Positions 26,371 to 35,460 of a DNA stretch of 45,723 nucleotides are shown here, one piece after another (position 1 is the first letter of the stretch; every line of letters starts with the position of its first letter). The notes below the pieces were generated by a model. It had not been told where the DNA came from, ran no database searches, and saw only the letters and a program-made list of their open reading frames with translations. The translations under genes were made by a program, and so were the position numbers. Origin of the DNA: Syntrophomonas sp. DTU018 (GTDB lineage: Bacteria; Bacillota; Syntrophomonadia; Syntrophomonadales; Syntrophomonadaceae); assembly GCA_001513155.1 (NCBI GenBank), contig LFSR01000033.1:1-45723 (forward strand). The letters are read 5' to 3'.

Positions 26371-26870
26371 TGTTCCTTCGCTCCTTTCGCCAGAATGATA
26401 GCTCCTACAACAGCGACCAGCAGCAGAATGGCGGCTATCTCAAAGGCAATTACATAATTGCCCAGTACCAGTTCCGCAAGCTGACCAACCCGGTCGGCAT
26501 CGGGGCTGCCTGCCTGGCCCGTAAAGCGGCTTTCCCGGATGGCAAACCCAATAATACCCGCAAACAGCAGGGCAATTAACCCTCCCCACCAGCGGTTGAC
26601 CGGGTGGGAGATATTAGTTTGGTTGGGGTCCCGGTCCATGACCAGCATTATGGCAAATATGATCAACACGGAAATAGCCCCGGCATATACCATAATCTGC
26701 ACCAAACCCAAAAACTCAGCCTGCATCTGGAAATAAAAGCCTGCCACTCCCAAGAAGGACAAAACCAGAGAAAGGGCGGCATGAACGATGTTGGTGAAGC
26801 TAACTACTCCTACCGCTCCCAGCAGGGTTATGAATCCCAGGACAATAAAGACAAGGTCATTCATGTTCAT
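26367..26870 (-). CDS. nuoJ: NADH-quinone oxidoreductase subunit J
   Basis: A 167-residue membrane subunit of complex I with five helices. Conserved features are TNIVHAALSLVLSFLGVAGFYF and the helix-3 region GLVQIMVYAGAISVLIIFAIML, matching the pi-bulge helix region of NuoJ. ATG 26870 is chosen since the aaggagg site is eight bases upstream; the longer frame to 26924 would read back into nuoI. One base separates it from the nuoI stop. Confidence 0.95.
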   Translation of the reverse strand: MNMNDLVFIVLGFITLLGAVGVVSFTNIVHAALSLVLSFLGVAGFYFQMQAEFLGLVQIMVYAGAISVLIIFAIMLVMDRDPNQTNISHPVNRWWGGLIALLFAGIIGFAIRESRFTGQAGSPDADRVGQLAELVLGNYVIAFEIAAILLLVAVVGAIILAKGAKEQ

Positions 26871-26871
26871 G

Positions 26872-27588
26872 CTATTCGCCTCCTTCCGTTTGACGCTGCC
26901 GCTGTTTCTTCTCTTTATTGACAAAGGCCACTGCCACCTTGCGGGCTTTTTCCTGATCGTCCGCCATAAGCTCCACTAACTTTTCGGCTTTGCTGCGATC
27001 CGCCTGGATAATTTCCGCCAGGATCTGGGCGTCATCTTCGCTGTCTACATAACGGCTCAGCACTTTGACCGGGTTTTTGTCCAAAGCCGTCATCAGGGCT
27101 TCCATCTTCTTTTGCTTTTTCAGGGCATCCTCAGTCAAATCCGATGAGGGTTCAGGAGCTTCCCCACTGTCCGGAGCACTGACCTGGGCAGGTACCTGGT
27201 CCATCTCCGGAGGACGGTGGTATACCTCCTTGATGTCTGCCCGGTTGTACCGGGACATCTCAAAATCATGACTGAAATGCAGGCAATTGCTGGGGCAATT
27301 CTCAACACATAGATTACAGAACATGCAGTACTGGTGGTCTATGGTATAAGAAATCAGTTTCTTTTTCTTGGTGTTCTCATCCCGGGCGTCTTCCAAGCTC
27401 AGCACATCATTGGGGCAAGTCTTGGTGCATATCCCGCAGGCAATGCACTTTTCAAACTCAATGTACAGGCGGCCCCGGAAACGTTCCGGCAGCTTGGGCA
27501 TCTCCTCAGGATACTGAATAGTTATTTTTTTGGAGAAAAAGTATTTGAGGGTAATGGCCATACCTTTCAGTAAACCGGTTCCGTACAT
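26872..27588 (-). CDS. nuoI: NADH-quinone oxidoreductase subunit I with long C-terminal extension
   Basis: A 238-residue ferredoxin-like subunit that carries clusters N6a and N6b of the peripheral arm. Cysteines are in CIACGICTKTCP (48, 51, 54, 58) and CMFCNLCVENCP (88, 91, 94, 98). Residues 1-130 are the normal NuoI. Residues 130-238 are an added tail: a Pro/Ala/Glu-rich linker followed by a highly charged helical segment with RYVDSEDDAQILAEII and KAEKLVELMADDQEKARKV, ending basic. The tail is not part of the ordinary subunit. As nuoEFG are absent, it might serve as docking site for another electron donor (inference). It is tightly packed between nuoH and nuoJ. Confidence 0.94.
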   Translation of the reverse strand: MYGTGLLKGMAITLKYFFSKKITIQYPEEMPKLPERFRGRLYIEFEKCIACGICTKTCPNDVLSLEDARDENTKKKKLISYTIDHQYCMFCNLCVENCPSNCLHFSHDFEMSRYNRADIKEVYHRPPEMDQVPAQVSAPDSGEAPEPSSDLTEDALKKQKKMEALMTALDKNPVKVLSRYVDSEDDAQILAEIIQADRSKAEKLVELMADDQEKARKVAVAFVNKEKKQRQRQTEGGE

Positions 27589-27594
27589 GCGCTA

Positions 27595-28641
27595 TCACCC
27601 TCCTATTCCTTTGAAGATATACAGGCCAAAACCAGTTGCCACAATATTTACCAGGGTAACAGGGATCAGCACCTTCCAGCTGAAAGCCATGAGGTGGTCC
27701 ATTCTGATCCGCGGGAAGGTCCATTTTACCCACATAAACAAGAACATAACCAGGTAGGTTTTAATAATAATCCAGAGCCAGGAAGGCAGCCAGGGTCCCT
27801 GCCATCCCCCCAAGAATAGAGTGGACAACAGAGCGGAAACTGCCACCAGGTTGGTATATTCAGCCAGGAAGAACAGGGCATAGCGCATACCGGAGTATTC
27901 AGTGTAAGCACCGGCGGTTAATTCCTGCTCCGCTTCCGGCATATCGAAAGGTCCCCGGTTCAGCTCTGCGGTTGCTGCAATGAAATACGTTATAAATGCA
28001 ATAGGCTGCAGCAATATAAACCAGACGTTGTCCTGAGCAGCCACAATGTCTGACAAGCGCAGGGATCCAGTGATCATTACCACTCCCATCAGGGACAGGG
28101 CCAGGGGGATTTCATAGCTGATCATTTGGGCTACGGATCGCATGGCCCCCAGCAAGGACCATTTGTTATTGGATCCCCATCCTCCCATCAACAGGGCGAT
28201 GGTAGTGAGTGAACCCAGGGAAATAAAGAAGAATAATCCCACATTAAGGTCCACTACCTGCATGTCCTTGCCCATGGGCAGGACAATATACAGCATTACC
28301 GATATGGTCATGAACAGTATGGGGGCGGTAATAAAAATCAAGCGATCAGTTTTGCTGGGTATAATGTCTTCCTTGGTCAACAGTTTAAGAGCATCAGCTA
28401 CCGTCTGAAAAACACCATGAGGTCCCAATCGGTTCGGACCAGGACGCTGCTGGATAAAGCCGGATACTTTTCTTTCCAGCCAGATCAGAATGGTAATATT
28501 CGCCAGAATAATACCCACTATGCATAGAAACTGGATCAATAACAGGATGGCATCAGCCCAGGCCAATGGCACCCCCAGGCTTTGCAGCCAGGCGATGAAC
28601 CAGTCAGACAGATCCACGAATAATGTTTCGATCTTCTGCAT
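27595..28641 (-). CDS. nuoH: NADH-quinone oxidoreductase subunit H
   Basis: A 348-residue membrane subunit that forms much of the quinone chamber with NuoB and NuoD. It has RKVSGFIQQRPGPNRLGPHG near the N-terminus and AELNRGPFDMPEAEQELTAGAYTEYSG, the charged loop and helix that line the quinone channel. A late RIRMDHLMAFSWKVLIP is also typical. It lies 30 bases after nuoD and six before nuoI. Confidence 0.96.
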   Translation of the reverse strand: MQKIETLFVDLSDWFIAWLQSLGVPLAWADAILLLIQFLCIVGIILANITILIWLERKVSGFIQQRPGPNRLGPHGVFQTVADALKLLTKEDIIPSKTDRLIFITAPILFMTISVMLYIVLPMGKDMQVVDLNVGLFFFISLGSLTTIALLMGGWGSNNKWSLLGAMRSVAQMISYEIPLALSLMGVVMITGSLRLSDIVAAQDNVWFILLQPIAFITYFIAATAELNRGPFDMPEAEQELTAGAYTEYSGMRYALFFLAEYTNLVAVSALLSTLFLGGWQGPWLPSWLWIIIKTYLVMFLFMWVKWTFPRIRMDHLMAFSWKVLIPVTLVNIVATGFGLYIFKGIGG

Positions 28642-28671
28642 ACTAACCTCTCCTACTCCTAAAACCTGGCC

Positions 28672-29772
28672 CTAGCGGTCTGCTTCTCCTAAAACCGGGT
28701 CCAGGGTGGCGATGTTGACTATAATGTCCTGCACTAATCCCCCTCTGGAAACCAGAGGCAAAGCCATCAGATTCACGAAAGAAGGAGCCCGGACATGGAG
28801 CCGGTAGGGTTTTTCACCGCCGTCACTGACGATGTAATAACCCAGTTCCCCTTTGGCTCCTTCTATCCTATGGTAAACGGACTTGCCCTTCTCCGGTTTA
28901 AATACCCGGGGGACTTTAGCCCGTATTTCTCCCTCCGGCAGTTGGTCCAGGGCCTGCTCAATAATCCGGCCGCTCTGAATGATTTCCTCATTGCGCACCA
29001 TCAAGCGGTCCCAGGCATCCCCATTGCTGCCCACCGGTATTTCAAAGTCAAAGCGATCGTAAATACCATAGGGTTCAGCCTTGCGGATATCGTAGCTAAC
29101 CCCGCAGGCTCTGAGGTTGGGGCCAGTTACACCATAGGCGATGGCGTCTTGAGCTGATAATTTTCCTATCCCTTTAAGACGGGCCTGGAAAATCTCGTTG
29201 CCGTACAATAATCCCTGGTATTCTTTGATCATCTTGGGTATATCCCGCACAAAACTGCGCACCGCAGGCAGGAACTCCGGCGGCAGATCTTCCGCAATAC
29301 CGCCGATGCGCATGTACGCAGCCAGCAAGCGCTGCCCGCTGGTCATTTCAAACATGTCCATGATCCGTTCACGGTCCCGCATGCAGTAGAGCAGTCCGGT
29401 GGTGGCTCCCAGATCGATAGCCAGACTGCCTATGAACAACTGGTGGGAAGCGATACGGGACAGTTCTCCCATAATTACCCGGATATATTCAGCCCGTTCA
29501 GGAACTTCTATGCCCGCCAGTTTTTCCACCGCCTGTACGTAACCTATAACCGGCAGATGGGTGCCCAGGTAATCCAACCGGGCAGTGTAGGGTACAAACT
29601 GGGCATAGGTTCTGCTTTCAGCAATTTTTTCTACCGAACGATGCACATAGCCCACATGGGGTATAGCATCAACCACTACTTCTCCGTCTAATACCGCCTC
29701 TACATGCAGTCCACCATGAGCACTGGGGTGCTGAGGTCCGATATTGATGGTTAATTGTTCCGTTTGCAGCAT
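28672..29772 (-). CDS. nuoD: NADH-quinone oxidoreductase subunit D
   Basis: A 366-residue 49-kDa-type subunit related to the large subunit of NiFe hydrogenases; it forms the quinone site. It has [13 protein letters not shown] with the quinone-binding His, then [20 protein letters not shown] and [10 protein letters not shown], and ends in [17 protein letters not shown], the typical C-terminus ending in Arg. It is a separate gene from nuoC, with four bases between them. No NiFe cysteine pairs are present, as expected for a true Nuo subunit rather than a hydrogenase. Confidence 0.96.
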   Translation of the reverse strand: MLQTEQLTINIGPQHPSAHGGLHVEAVLDGEVVVDAIPHVGYVHRSVEKIAESRTYAQFVPYTARLDYLGTHLPVIGYVQAVEKLAGIEVPERAEYIRVIMGELSRIASHQLFIGSLAIDLGATTGLLYCMRDRERIMDMFEMTSGQRLLAAYMRIGGIAEDLPPEFLPAVRSFVRDIPKMIKEYQGLLYGNEIFQARLKGIGKLSAQDAIAYGVTGPNLRACGVSYDIRKAEPYGIYDRFDFEIPVGSNGDAWDRLMVRNEEIIQSGRIIEQALDQLPEGEIRAKVPRVFKPEKGKSVYHRIEGAKGELGYYIVSDGGEKPYRLHVRAPSFVNLMALPLVSRGGLVQDIIVNIATLDPVLGEADR

Positions 29773-29776
29773 TATC

Positions 29777-30217
29777 TCACCCCTTCATTTGAAAATCTTT
29801 GCGAAGGGGATGCCCTTCGAACTCGTCAGGAAGCAAAATCCGTTTCAGATTAGGATGGCCTTCAAAGCGGATTCCCATCAGGTCAAAGACCTCCCTTTCC
29901 TGCCAGTCAGCGGTAGGCCATATAGACACTGCCGATGGGGCTGAAGGTGCATCATGGTCAACATCCGCTTTAACCATCAATTTGCGGTTATCGGGAATAG
30001 AATAGATATGATAAACCAGTTCAAAGCGATCCTGGTGATCTACAGCCGTCAGATTAGCCAGGTAGTTGAACCCGTGTTCATCACGAATTTTTCGGAAAAG
30101 TTCCGGCAGGATCTGAAGGGGCACTTTAACCCCGGCAAAAAACTCGTCCTCCAGGACCTCTATCTGATTGCCCCAGGTATTGCTAATATCCTCAATAACA
30201 GCTTGCTGCGAACTCAT
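29777..30217 (-). CDS. nuoC: NADH-quinone oxidoreductase subunit C
   Basis: A 146-residue 30-kDa-type subunit of the peripheral arm. The signature [20 protein letters not shown] is followed by [22 protein letters not shown] 30217 is preferred to ATG 30226: the aggag site directly abuts the latter. It stands between nuoB and nuoD, unfused. Confidence 0.95.
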   Translation of the reverse strand: MSSQQAVIEDISNTWGNQIEVLEDEFFAGVKVPLQILPELFRKIRDEHGFNYLANLTAVDHQDRFELVYHIYSIPDNRKLMVKADVDHDAPSAPSAVSIWPTADWQEREVFDLMGIRFEGHPNLKRILLPDEFEGHPLRKDFQMKG

Positions 30218-30222
30218 GCCTC

Positions 30223-30732
30223 TCATCTCCTGTGGGTATATTGGCCGGAGGCCACCTTTTTCTTAAGCTCCAAAAGCCCGTGAAACAGCGCTTCCGGTCG
30301 GGGAGGACAGCCGGGAACATACACATCTACCGGAACTACCGTGTCACAGCCAGGCAGTATACTGTAACCATCCTTGAAAGGTCCACCGCTGGTGGCGCAG
30401 TTTCCCATGGCTAAAACCCATTTGGGTTCCGGCATCTGGGCCCATACCCTTTCCAGGATAGGTTTCATTTTTAGAGTTACCGGTCCGGCTACGATTATGA
30501 GATCCGCCTGCCGGGGCGAAGCCCGGAAGACTTCGTAGCCATAGCGGGCGATATCAAAACGGGCCGCACTGGCCGCTAGCATTTCTATAGGGCAGCAGTT
30601 GCAGCCATAGTTTAAAGGCCAAAAAGACCAGGATCTGCCCCAATCCCAGATCTTCTCCAGGGTGGTAACCAGAATGTTGTTCTTTTGCAGGACTTCCACA
30701 TCGTTATTTTCTTTGTTTAAGTCTACCGCCAT
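30223..30732 (-). CDS. nuoB: NADH-quinone oxidoreductase subunit B
   Basis: A 169-residue subunit that carries cluster N2, the last FeS cluster before quinone. Its cysteines lie in [20 protein letters not shown] and [13 protein letters not shown] 30732 overlaps the end of nuoA by ten bases and has the strong aaggaggggg site; longer frames read into nuoA. Normal length, and all four N2 ligands are present. Confidence 0.96.
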   Translation of the reverse strand: MAVDLNKENNDVEVLQKNNILVTTLEKIWDWGRSWSFWPLNYGCNCCPIEMLAASAARFDIARYGYEVFRASPRQADLIIVAGPVTLKMKPILERVWAQMPEPKWVLAMGNCATSGGPFKDGYSILPGCDTVVPVDVYVPGCPPRPEALFHGLLELKKKVASGQYTHRR

Positions 30733-31088
30733 TCCAAAGCCCCCTCCTTCCATGCATACCAGAGTCCGATAATCAAAATGCCGATAAAAATCAGCATCTC
30801 CACAAAAGCGAATAATCCCAGCATCTGGAATTTGACCGCCCAGGGAAACAAGAAGACTACTTCCACATCGAAGGCCAGGAATATCAGGGCATACAGGAAG
30901 TAATTGGGCTTGAACCTTATCCAAGTGGGACCGATAGTGTCCACACCGCATTCGTAAGGAACCAGCTTCTGGTCATCTGGGGGCGTCTTGGGTTTCGGTC
31001 GCAGCATCCAGGCGGCAATCATTGCTCCCACCGGGAAGCACACGGCCAAAAGCAAAAATATACCTATGGTAGCGGAGTGGGATAACAT
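30723..31088 (-). CDS. nuoA: NADH-quinone oxidoreductase subunit A
   Basis: A 121-residue three-helix membrane subunit of complex I and the first gene of the operon. Conserved pieces are [27 protein letters not shown] (loop 1, with the quinone-site Cys) and [13 protein letters not shown]. The start is ATG 31088 with an aaggaggttgg site. All eleven genes run leftward without interruption; no nuoE, nuoF or nuoG lies before it. Confidence 0.96.
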   Translation of the reverse strand: MLSHSATIGIFLLLAVCFPVGAMIAAWMLRPKPKTPPDDQKLVPYECGVDTIGPTWIRFKPNYFLYALIFLAFDVEVVFLFPWAVKFQMLGLFAFVEMLIFIGILIIGLWYAWKEGALEWR

Positions 31089-31460
31089 ATTTTACCAACC
31101 TCCTTTGCCATCAGATTTATACGTTCCAGTGATGAGCTTCACCATAGTTATCAAGCATATCTGTTTAATAATAGCAGATGGCAGGCCAATGGTGAATCCA
31201 GAATATTCTGGTACTTTATATTCCCGAAAAAAGGCATTCCTCATTAGCTGTTGCATCCCTTGCCAATTTTTATACTTTTATGATAGCTTTGTGATTGTTC
31301 TAACAAGTTCAATATACATCATTCTTGTTGAAAATTGGGGCTTTTCCCACATTAAAAATAACTATGAGGGGACAAAAATAGTTCTTACATCCATTAGGTT
31401 TCTCCAGACAGTTTTGTAAATTTTTCTATGCCCTTCTCATACAATTGGATAGGAAGTTAG
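31089..31460. other. Divergent intergenic region, probable nuo operon promoter region
   Basis: 372 AT-rich bases lie between nuoA (leftward) and the PGB-LysM gene (rightward). It must hold the start of the long nuo transcript, but I see no -35/-10 pair good enough to place. No repeat of the dispersed family and no convincing gene is present. Confidence 0.4.
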
Positions 31461-33461
31461 ATGCAAAGGATGGGTAGGGTGCGCTCTCCAAAAGAGCCTC
31501 CATATCACTATTTCGGCAGCCGTATACTGCGAATAAAAATCCCTTATATCGAGGGCAACGATGTCAAAGTCTTGCAGAGCCTTTTGCACCTTTGCCCGCC
31601 TATCATGGTCTGGCCTCCGCCGCCTCTGGATGGGGTTTTTGGCCAGTCCACCCGCCAGGCAGTCAAACAGTTCCAGCGTTACTTTGGGCTGGCAGCTGAT
31701 GGGGTGGTGGATCAGGAGACTTATTATTATCTGGGTCACCGTACGGGCAGCTATGCTCATAATGAACCGGTGTTTTCTTCCCGCTTGCTAGGCTACGGAT
31801 CCCGGGGACCAGATACTGCCGTGCTGCAAAACCGCCTGGCGGCCTTTCGCCGTACCCAGCTGAACCGGCCGGCCAACGGGCGTTTTGACTTTTCTACCGA
31901 ACAGGCTCTCCGTTGCTTTCAAAGCTGCTTTCCTGATTTAAAAACTGATGGCATAGCTGGTCCCGAGGTTTTTGACAAACTCCTCTGCTGGTGCCCTCTG
32001 GGCGGGCGTACCCTAAAAAAGGGACGCCATGGTCTGGACACCTATTTTCTGCAGTACATCCTTTACCAGCTGGGTTATTATCCCAAAATGCCCAATGGTT
32101 TTTTTGACCAGCGGACGGAAAAAGCCTTGGTCCAGTTCCAGCAGGATGCTGGTATTGCCGCCGATGGAGTGGCGGGCAACAAAACCTACCTGGCCCTGGG
32201 CACGGTCATGCCTTTTCCCAATCACCGCTATTATTACCGGGCAGCCAGCAAAGACAATGTAGCCCAGATAGCGCGGCTGTTTAACAAATCCAGTGAAGAC
32301 ATCATCAAAAGCAACCAACTGGCCGCTCCCGACTTCAGCATTGAGCCCGGGCAGCTGCTGGTCATACCCCCTCCCCTGACCTTTCATCTAACCGCAAAAG
32401 GAGATACCCTCGAAAACATAGCCCATCGCTATGCCATTCCGTTGGAAGATTTAAAAAGAGCCAACCCCTGGCTTCCGCCGGGAACGCTGATGCCCGATGA
32501 CATGGTAGTTCTCCCTAGGCACCGCCAGGATTATCAGGGTTCTATAATATATCTGGAATACAAGAACCGGCAGGCTAAATTGGAACAACTGCACCTGAAG
32601 GACTTCCGTATCTTGAACCTTTTTACTACTGAAGTCAGCTCTCCCCCCCGGCTTTTTGTATCTGCGGATCAGCTGAAAGCAGCCGTCCTGGACACCAGTC
32701 GTTCCCAGCTGATCCTGCATGACCGCTCCAGCAATATCAGCAGGTTCTTCCGTTTGGCCAATAAGACCGAACATATGAGCTGGTCACCTGACAACCGCAA
32801 GCTGATCATCAATGGCAATCTGGTGATCAGTGCATCCAATGCCCAGCCCCGTTTTAAGCTGGAGGGAAACCAGGGACAATGGCTGGCTGACAGCTTCACT
32901 TTGGTGTACAGGCAAGGCCGGCATCAATTACGCAAAGTGCACAGTGAATCCGGCCGGGATCAGGAATTATTGTCCCTGCCGGGTGAAGATATTATCAGCT
33001 TTTTCCTTCATCCCGGCACCCATCAGCTGGTTATTTTTTCGCAGGTGCCGGCAGACCGGAATACCCTTACTTACAGCTATAACCTGCTTACCGGAGAATT
33101 AAAGGAATTCAGCCGTAATGACCACATGGCGGTCTGGTCAGAGGATGGCAACTTGCTGGTTTTGTTAGCCCGAGAATACTATGGTGATTTCTTCCCCTGG
33201 TTTTACCAGAAGCTGCACCTTTACTCCCCGGCATCCCTGGACCAAGAGTTAGATGTCCTCCCCGGCAAGAGTATCAAGATTTGCCCGGGCTGTTTTTCTC
33301 CAGACAATCAATATTATGTGCTGACCCTGTCCATACCGACGGCTTTTTATGCCGTACCAGAACAGCCCGGGGATTTGTTTATTAAACGTATTGGTGCCCG
33401 GACCATAACACAAATTACTATTAATCAAAACGTAAGTTATCCCGTGTGGATAAAGGGATAG
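31461..33461 (+). CDS. PGB-LysM-beta-propeller multidomain protein
   Basis: A 666-residue protein. Three peptidoglycan_binding_1 domains occupy about 23-92, 107-176 and 184-247, each with the VKxLQ/AVLQ...DGxxGxxT pattern. Two LysM domains follow (257-304 with NVAQIARLFNKSSEDIIKSN, and 307-354 with DTLENIAHRYAIPLEDLKRAN). From about 365 to the end are repeated blade-like strands (MSWSPDNRKLIINGN, AVWSEDGNLLVLLA, CFSPDNQYYVLTLS), like a TolB/WD-type propeller. No signal peptide or membrane segment is present, so it may be a spore coat or cortex protein rather than a secreted one (inference). ATG 31461 has an aggaag site. I know no characterised protein of this layout. Confidence 0.83.
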   Translation: MQRMGRVRSPKEPPYHYFGSRILRIKIPYIEGNDVKVLQSLLHLCPPIMVWPPPPLDGVFGQSTRQAVKQFQRYFGLAADGVVDQETYYYLGHRTGSYAHNEPVFSSRLLGYGSRGPDTAVLQNRLAAFRRTQLNRPANGRFDFSTEQALRCFQSCFPDLKTDGIAGPEVFDKLLCWCPLGGRTLKKGRHGLDTYFLQYILYQLGYYPKMPNGFFDQRTEKALVQFQQDAGIAADGVAGNKTYLALGTVMPFPNHRYYYRAASKDNVAQIARLFNKSSEDIIKSNQLAAPDFSIEPGQLLVIPPPLTFHLTAKGDTLENIAHRYAIPLEDLKRANPWLPPGTLMPDDMVVLPRHRQDYQGSIIYLEYKNRQAKLEQLHLKDFRILNLFTTEVSSPPRLFVSADQLKAAVLDTSRSQLILHDRSSNISRFFRLANKTEHMSWSPDNRKLIINGNLVISASNAQPRFKLEGNQGQWLADSFTLVYRQGRHQLRKVHSESGRDQELLSLPGEDIISFFLHPGTHQLVIFSQVPADRNTLTYSYNLLTGELKEFSRNDHMAVWSEDGNLLVLLAREYYGDFFPWFYQKLHLYSPASLDQELDVLPGKSIKICPGCFSPDNQYYVLTLSIPTAFYAVPEQPGDLFIKRIGARTITQITINQNVSYPVWIKG

Positions 33462-33530
33462 TCACTTTTGCCGAGGAAAGTCTATACTTATTTAAGATGG
33501 CGATATTCAGAGGATTTAGGAGGACCAGGT

Positions 33531-34037
33531 ATGAGTATACGGCAAGTTTTTTTCGACAATGCCACTGAACTGCTGACCCAGCTTCCCCGGGGAGCTTTTC
33601 TTTCCGTGCAGGCCAACGACAGGGCTAATACCATGACCATCGGCTGGGGGTTAATGGGCTTCATGTGGAGAAAACCTATCCTCATGGTAATGGTGAGGTT
33701 TTCCCGTTTTACCTATGGGCTGATGGAAGCCGCCGACACCTTTACGGTCAGCCTGCCCCGTTCCGGCAAATACAAGGAACTGCTGGCCCAGGCTGGCACC
33801 CTGTCCGGGAGGGATATGGACAAATTCAAGGAACTGAACATTCCGGCGGCCCAGGCCCAAAAAGCTGATGGACCGGTCATTGATCAATGCGGGCTTATTC
33901 TGGAGTGCCGTACCCTCTACAAACAAGCCCTCAATCCCGATGATCTGGACCCTGAAATTCGTGCTAGTTTTTACGAGGATGAGGACTACCACATGCTCTA
34001 CTTCGGAGAAGTCCTGGCTTGTTACCATAACGATTAA
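33531..34037 (+). CDS. Flavin reductase-like (FMN-binding split-barrel) protein
   Basis: A 168-residue cytoplasmic protein with a flavin-reductase-like split barrel. It starts MSIRQVFFDNATELL, then has ANDRANTMTIGWGLMGFMWRKPILMVMV, the flavin-binding strand-turn region, and TFTVSLPRSGKYKELL with a late EDYHMLYFGEVLACY. Members reduce or bind FMN and may be flavoredoxins or domain partners of flavodiiron proteins. ATG 33531 follows taggaggacc; an earlier TTG at 33468 adds residues before the ribosome site. It follows the PGB-LysM gene after 69 bases. Confidence 0.88.
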   Translation: MSIRQVFFDNATELLTQLPRGAFLSVQANDRANTMTIGWGLMGFMWRKPILMVMVRFSRFTYGLMEAADTFTVSLPRSGKYKELLAQAGTLSGRDMDKFKELNIPAAQAQKADGPVIDQCGLILECRTLYKQALNPDDLDPEIRASFYEDEDYHMLYFGEVLACYHND

Positions 34038-34103
34038 CAGCACTGTCAACCGCCCAGTTAAAGAGCGCCCTCTTTCTGGGGGCGCTTGAGTGTGTCAAAA
34101 AAT

Positions 34104-34123
34104 TAGCTAAAAGAGATCGCCAC
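34104..34123. repeat. Remnant of the type B dispersed repeat
   Basis: gctaaaagagatcgccac (near 34106-34123) is identical to the end of the type B element seen from 18967 downward on the other strand. The rest of the repeat is missing or decayed. It lies between the flavin reductase gene and the LCP terminator. Confidence 0.55.
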
Positions 34124-34145
34124 ACCTTTGGCTAGCAACATGAAA

Positions 34146-34173
34146 GTAAAAACCGCCCTTCACAGGGCGGTTT
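34146..34173 (-). terminator. Rho-independent terminator of the LCP gene
   Basis: aaccgccct (34151-34159) pairs with agggcggtt (34164-34172) around a four-base loop. On the minus strand it runs into a T-tract (34152-34148). It starts about ten bases after the LCP stop codon. Confidence 0.88.
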
Positions 34174-34183
34174 CAGACTGTTA

Positions 34184-35389
34184 TTAAGGGTTAGAGTTGG
34201 GTGGTTCTGAGGCTTGTGTATCAGGACCAGAGCCCTCCACTCCGGTACTAGGCTCCTCTGCCGGAATTTCCGGTCCTGGAGTCTCCGGGTTGGTGTTGCC
34301 TTCCTCAGGCGGGGAGGTATCCCCGGGCTGGGTGTCTTCCCCAGGGGGCTGTTCATCGCTGATATATCCTTCCGGACCGGTGTCGGTCTCAGTATCAACC
34401 ACCTCAGCCGGGTCTTCGGTGAGCTCAGGGGGTACCTCTTCTTCCAGCATCTCGTTGGTAACCGGCTGTTCAACCGGCGGCACCCAGTGGGGCGGGTCCT
34501 GAGCCACATCATAGGTTTTGCCGGCAAATAAATCATCAATTATGCCTTTGGCTATATCCTTGTCTGCTATCCAGTAGCTGGCCCCGGTTTTGGGGTCGGT
34601 AAAAGGATAACCCGGCAAGGTCTGGGTGATTATGCTGCTGGCATCAAATTCCCGGGCTACCTGTACCAAAAACAGTATATCGGAGGCTGGAATATTGGTA
34701 TGTACGTTTTTGCTGAGTTCCGGGATGAGTTCCGGCAGCTTGGTAATGGTGCTGGGCTTAAGTATTTCCCTGGCCACAGCCTTGACAAATTTCTGCTGCC
34801 TCACCGTGCGACCTATATCTGCAGTAGGCCCGCCCCGGTACCTGACATAGCTCAGGGCTTGATATCCGCTTAAGCGCTGCTTGCCCGGGGACAGGTTTAT
34901 GTTTAGCTTGGGATTGGGGTCATAATGTTTCATGGCCGATTCTACTTCAATTTCCACCCCGCCCAGGATGTCAATAATCTTTTCAAAACCTGCAAAGTTG
35001 GTTACCACATAGTAATCAATCCGGGCATCCAAAAGCTTGCCAGCCACCTTGCAAGCTTCTTCCGGTCCTTTCAGCACATTCACACTGTTGATCTTGTCAT
35101 AGCGATTAGGGGATACTTCTATACGGGTATCCCGGGGTATCCACACCATGACCACTTTTTTAGTCTTCCGGTCAATACTGGCCACAATCATGGTGTCACT
35201 GCGGGAGTTCATCTCTGCATTGCGGGCATCAATTCCCATTATCAGAATATTAACCGGTTTGCCCTTTTCCACCTTTTCCGTCACCGTTTTTTCGGAGAAA
35301 AAACCCGCTATTAAGTTACCCATTAAAAAAAATCCCGCAAATACCAGAATATAAATTGCTATCTTACGCAGCCTGGGATTGGCAGCCAT
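34184..35389 (-). CDS. LytR-CpsA-Psr (LCP) family cell-wall polymer ligase
   Basis: A 401-residue membrane-anchored protein that, in this family, attaches teichoic acids or other glycopolymers to peptidoglycan. A short basic start and one membrane helix (about residues 8-30) are followed by the LCP domain (about 45-215): VNILIMGIDAR, SRSDTMIVASI, IPRDTRIEV, GYQALSYVRYR and GRTVRQQKFV with the catalytic arginines. The C-terminal 90 residues are a low-complexity Pro/Glu/Thr/Gly tail, probably running through or lying in the wall. The start has a gaggag site. Monocistronic, with a terminator close behind. In this organism the ligated polymer could be the mannose-containing glycan suggested by manC (inference). 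Confidence 0.93.
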   Translation of the reverse strand: MAANPRLRKIAIYILVFAGFFLMGNLIAGFFSEKTVTEKVEKGKPVNILIMGIDARNAEMNSRSDTMIVASIDRKTKKVVMVWIPRDTRIEVSPNRYDKINSVNVLKGPEEACKVAGKLLDARIDYYVVTNFAGFEKIIDILGGVEIEVESAMKHYDPNPKLNINLSPGKQRLSGYQALSYVRYRGGPTADIGRTVRQQKFVKAVAREILKPSTITKLPELIPELSKNVHTNIPASDILFLVQVAREFDASSIITQTLPGYPFTDPKTGASYWIADKDIAKGIIDDLFAGKTYDVAQDPPHWVPPVEQPVTNEMLEEEVPPELTEDPAEVVDTETDTGPEGYISDEQPPGEDTQPGDTSPPEEGNTNPETPGPEIPAEEPSTGVEGSGPDTQASEPPNSNP

Positions 35390-35460
35390 TATTGCTTCTC
35401 CTCGATTCCTTTATAAATCCCACTTATTTTACCTCGCCCATTCGCAACTGTCCAGGCAAG

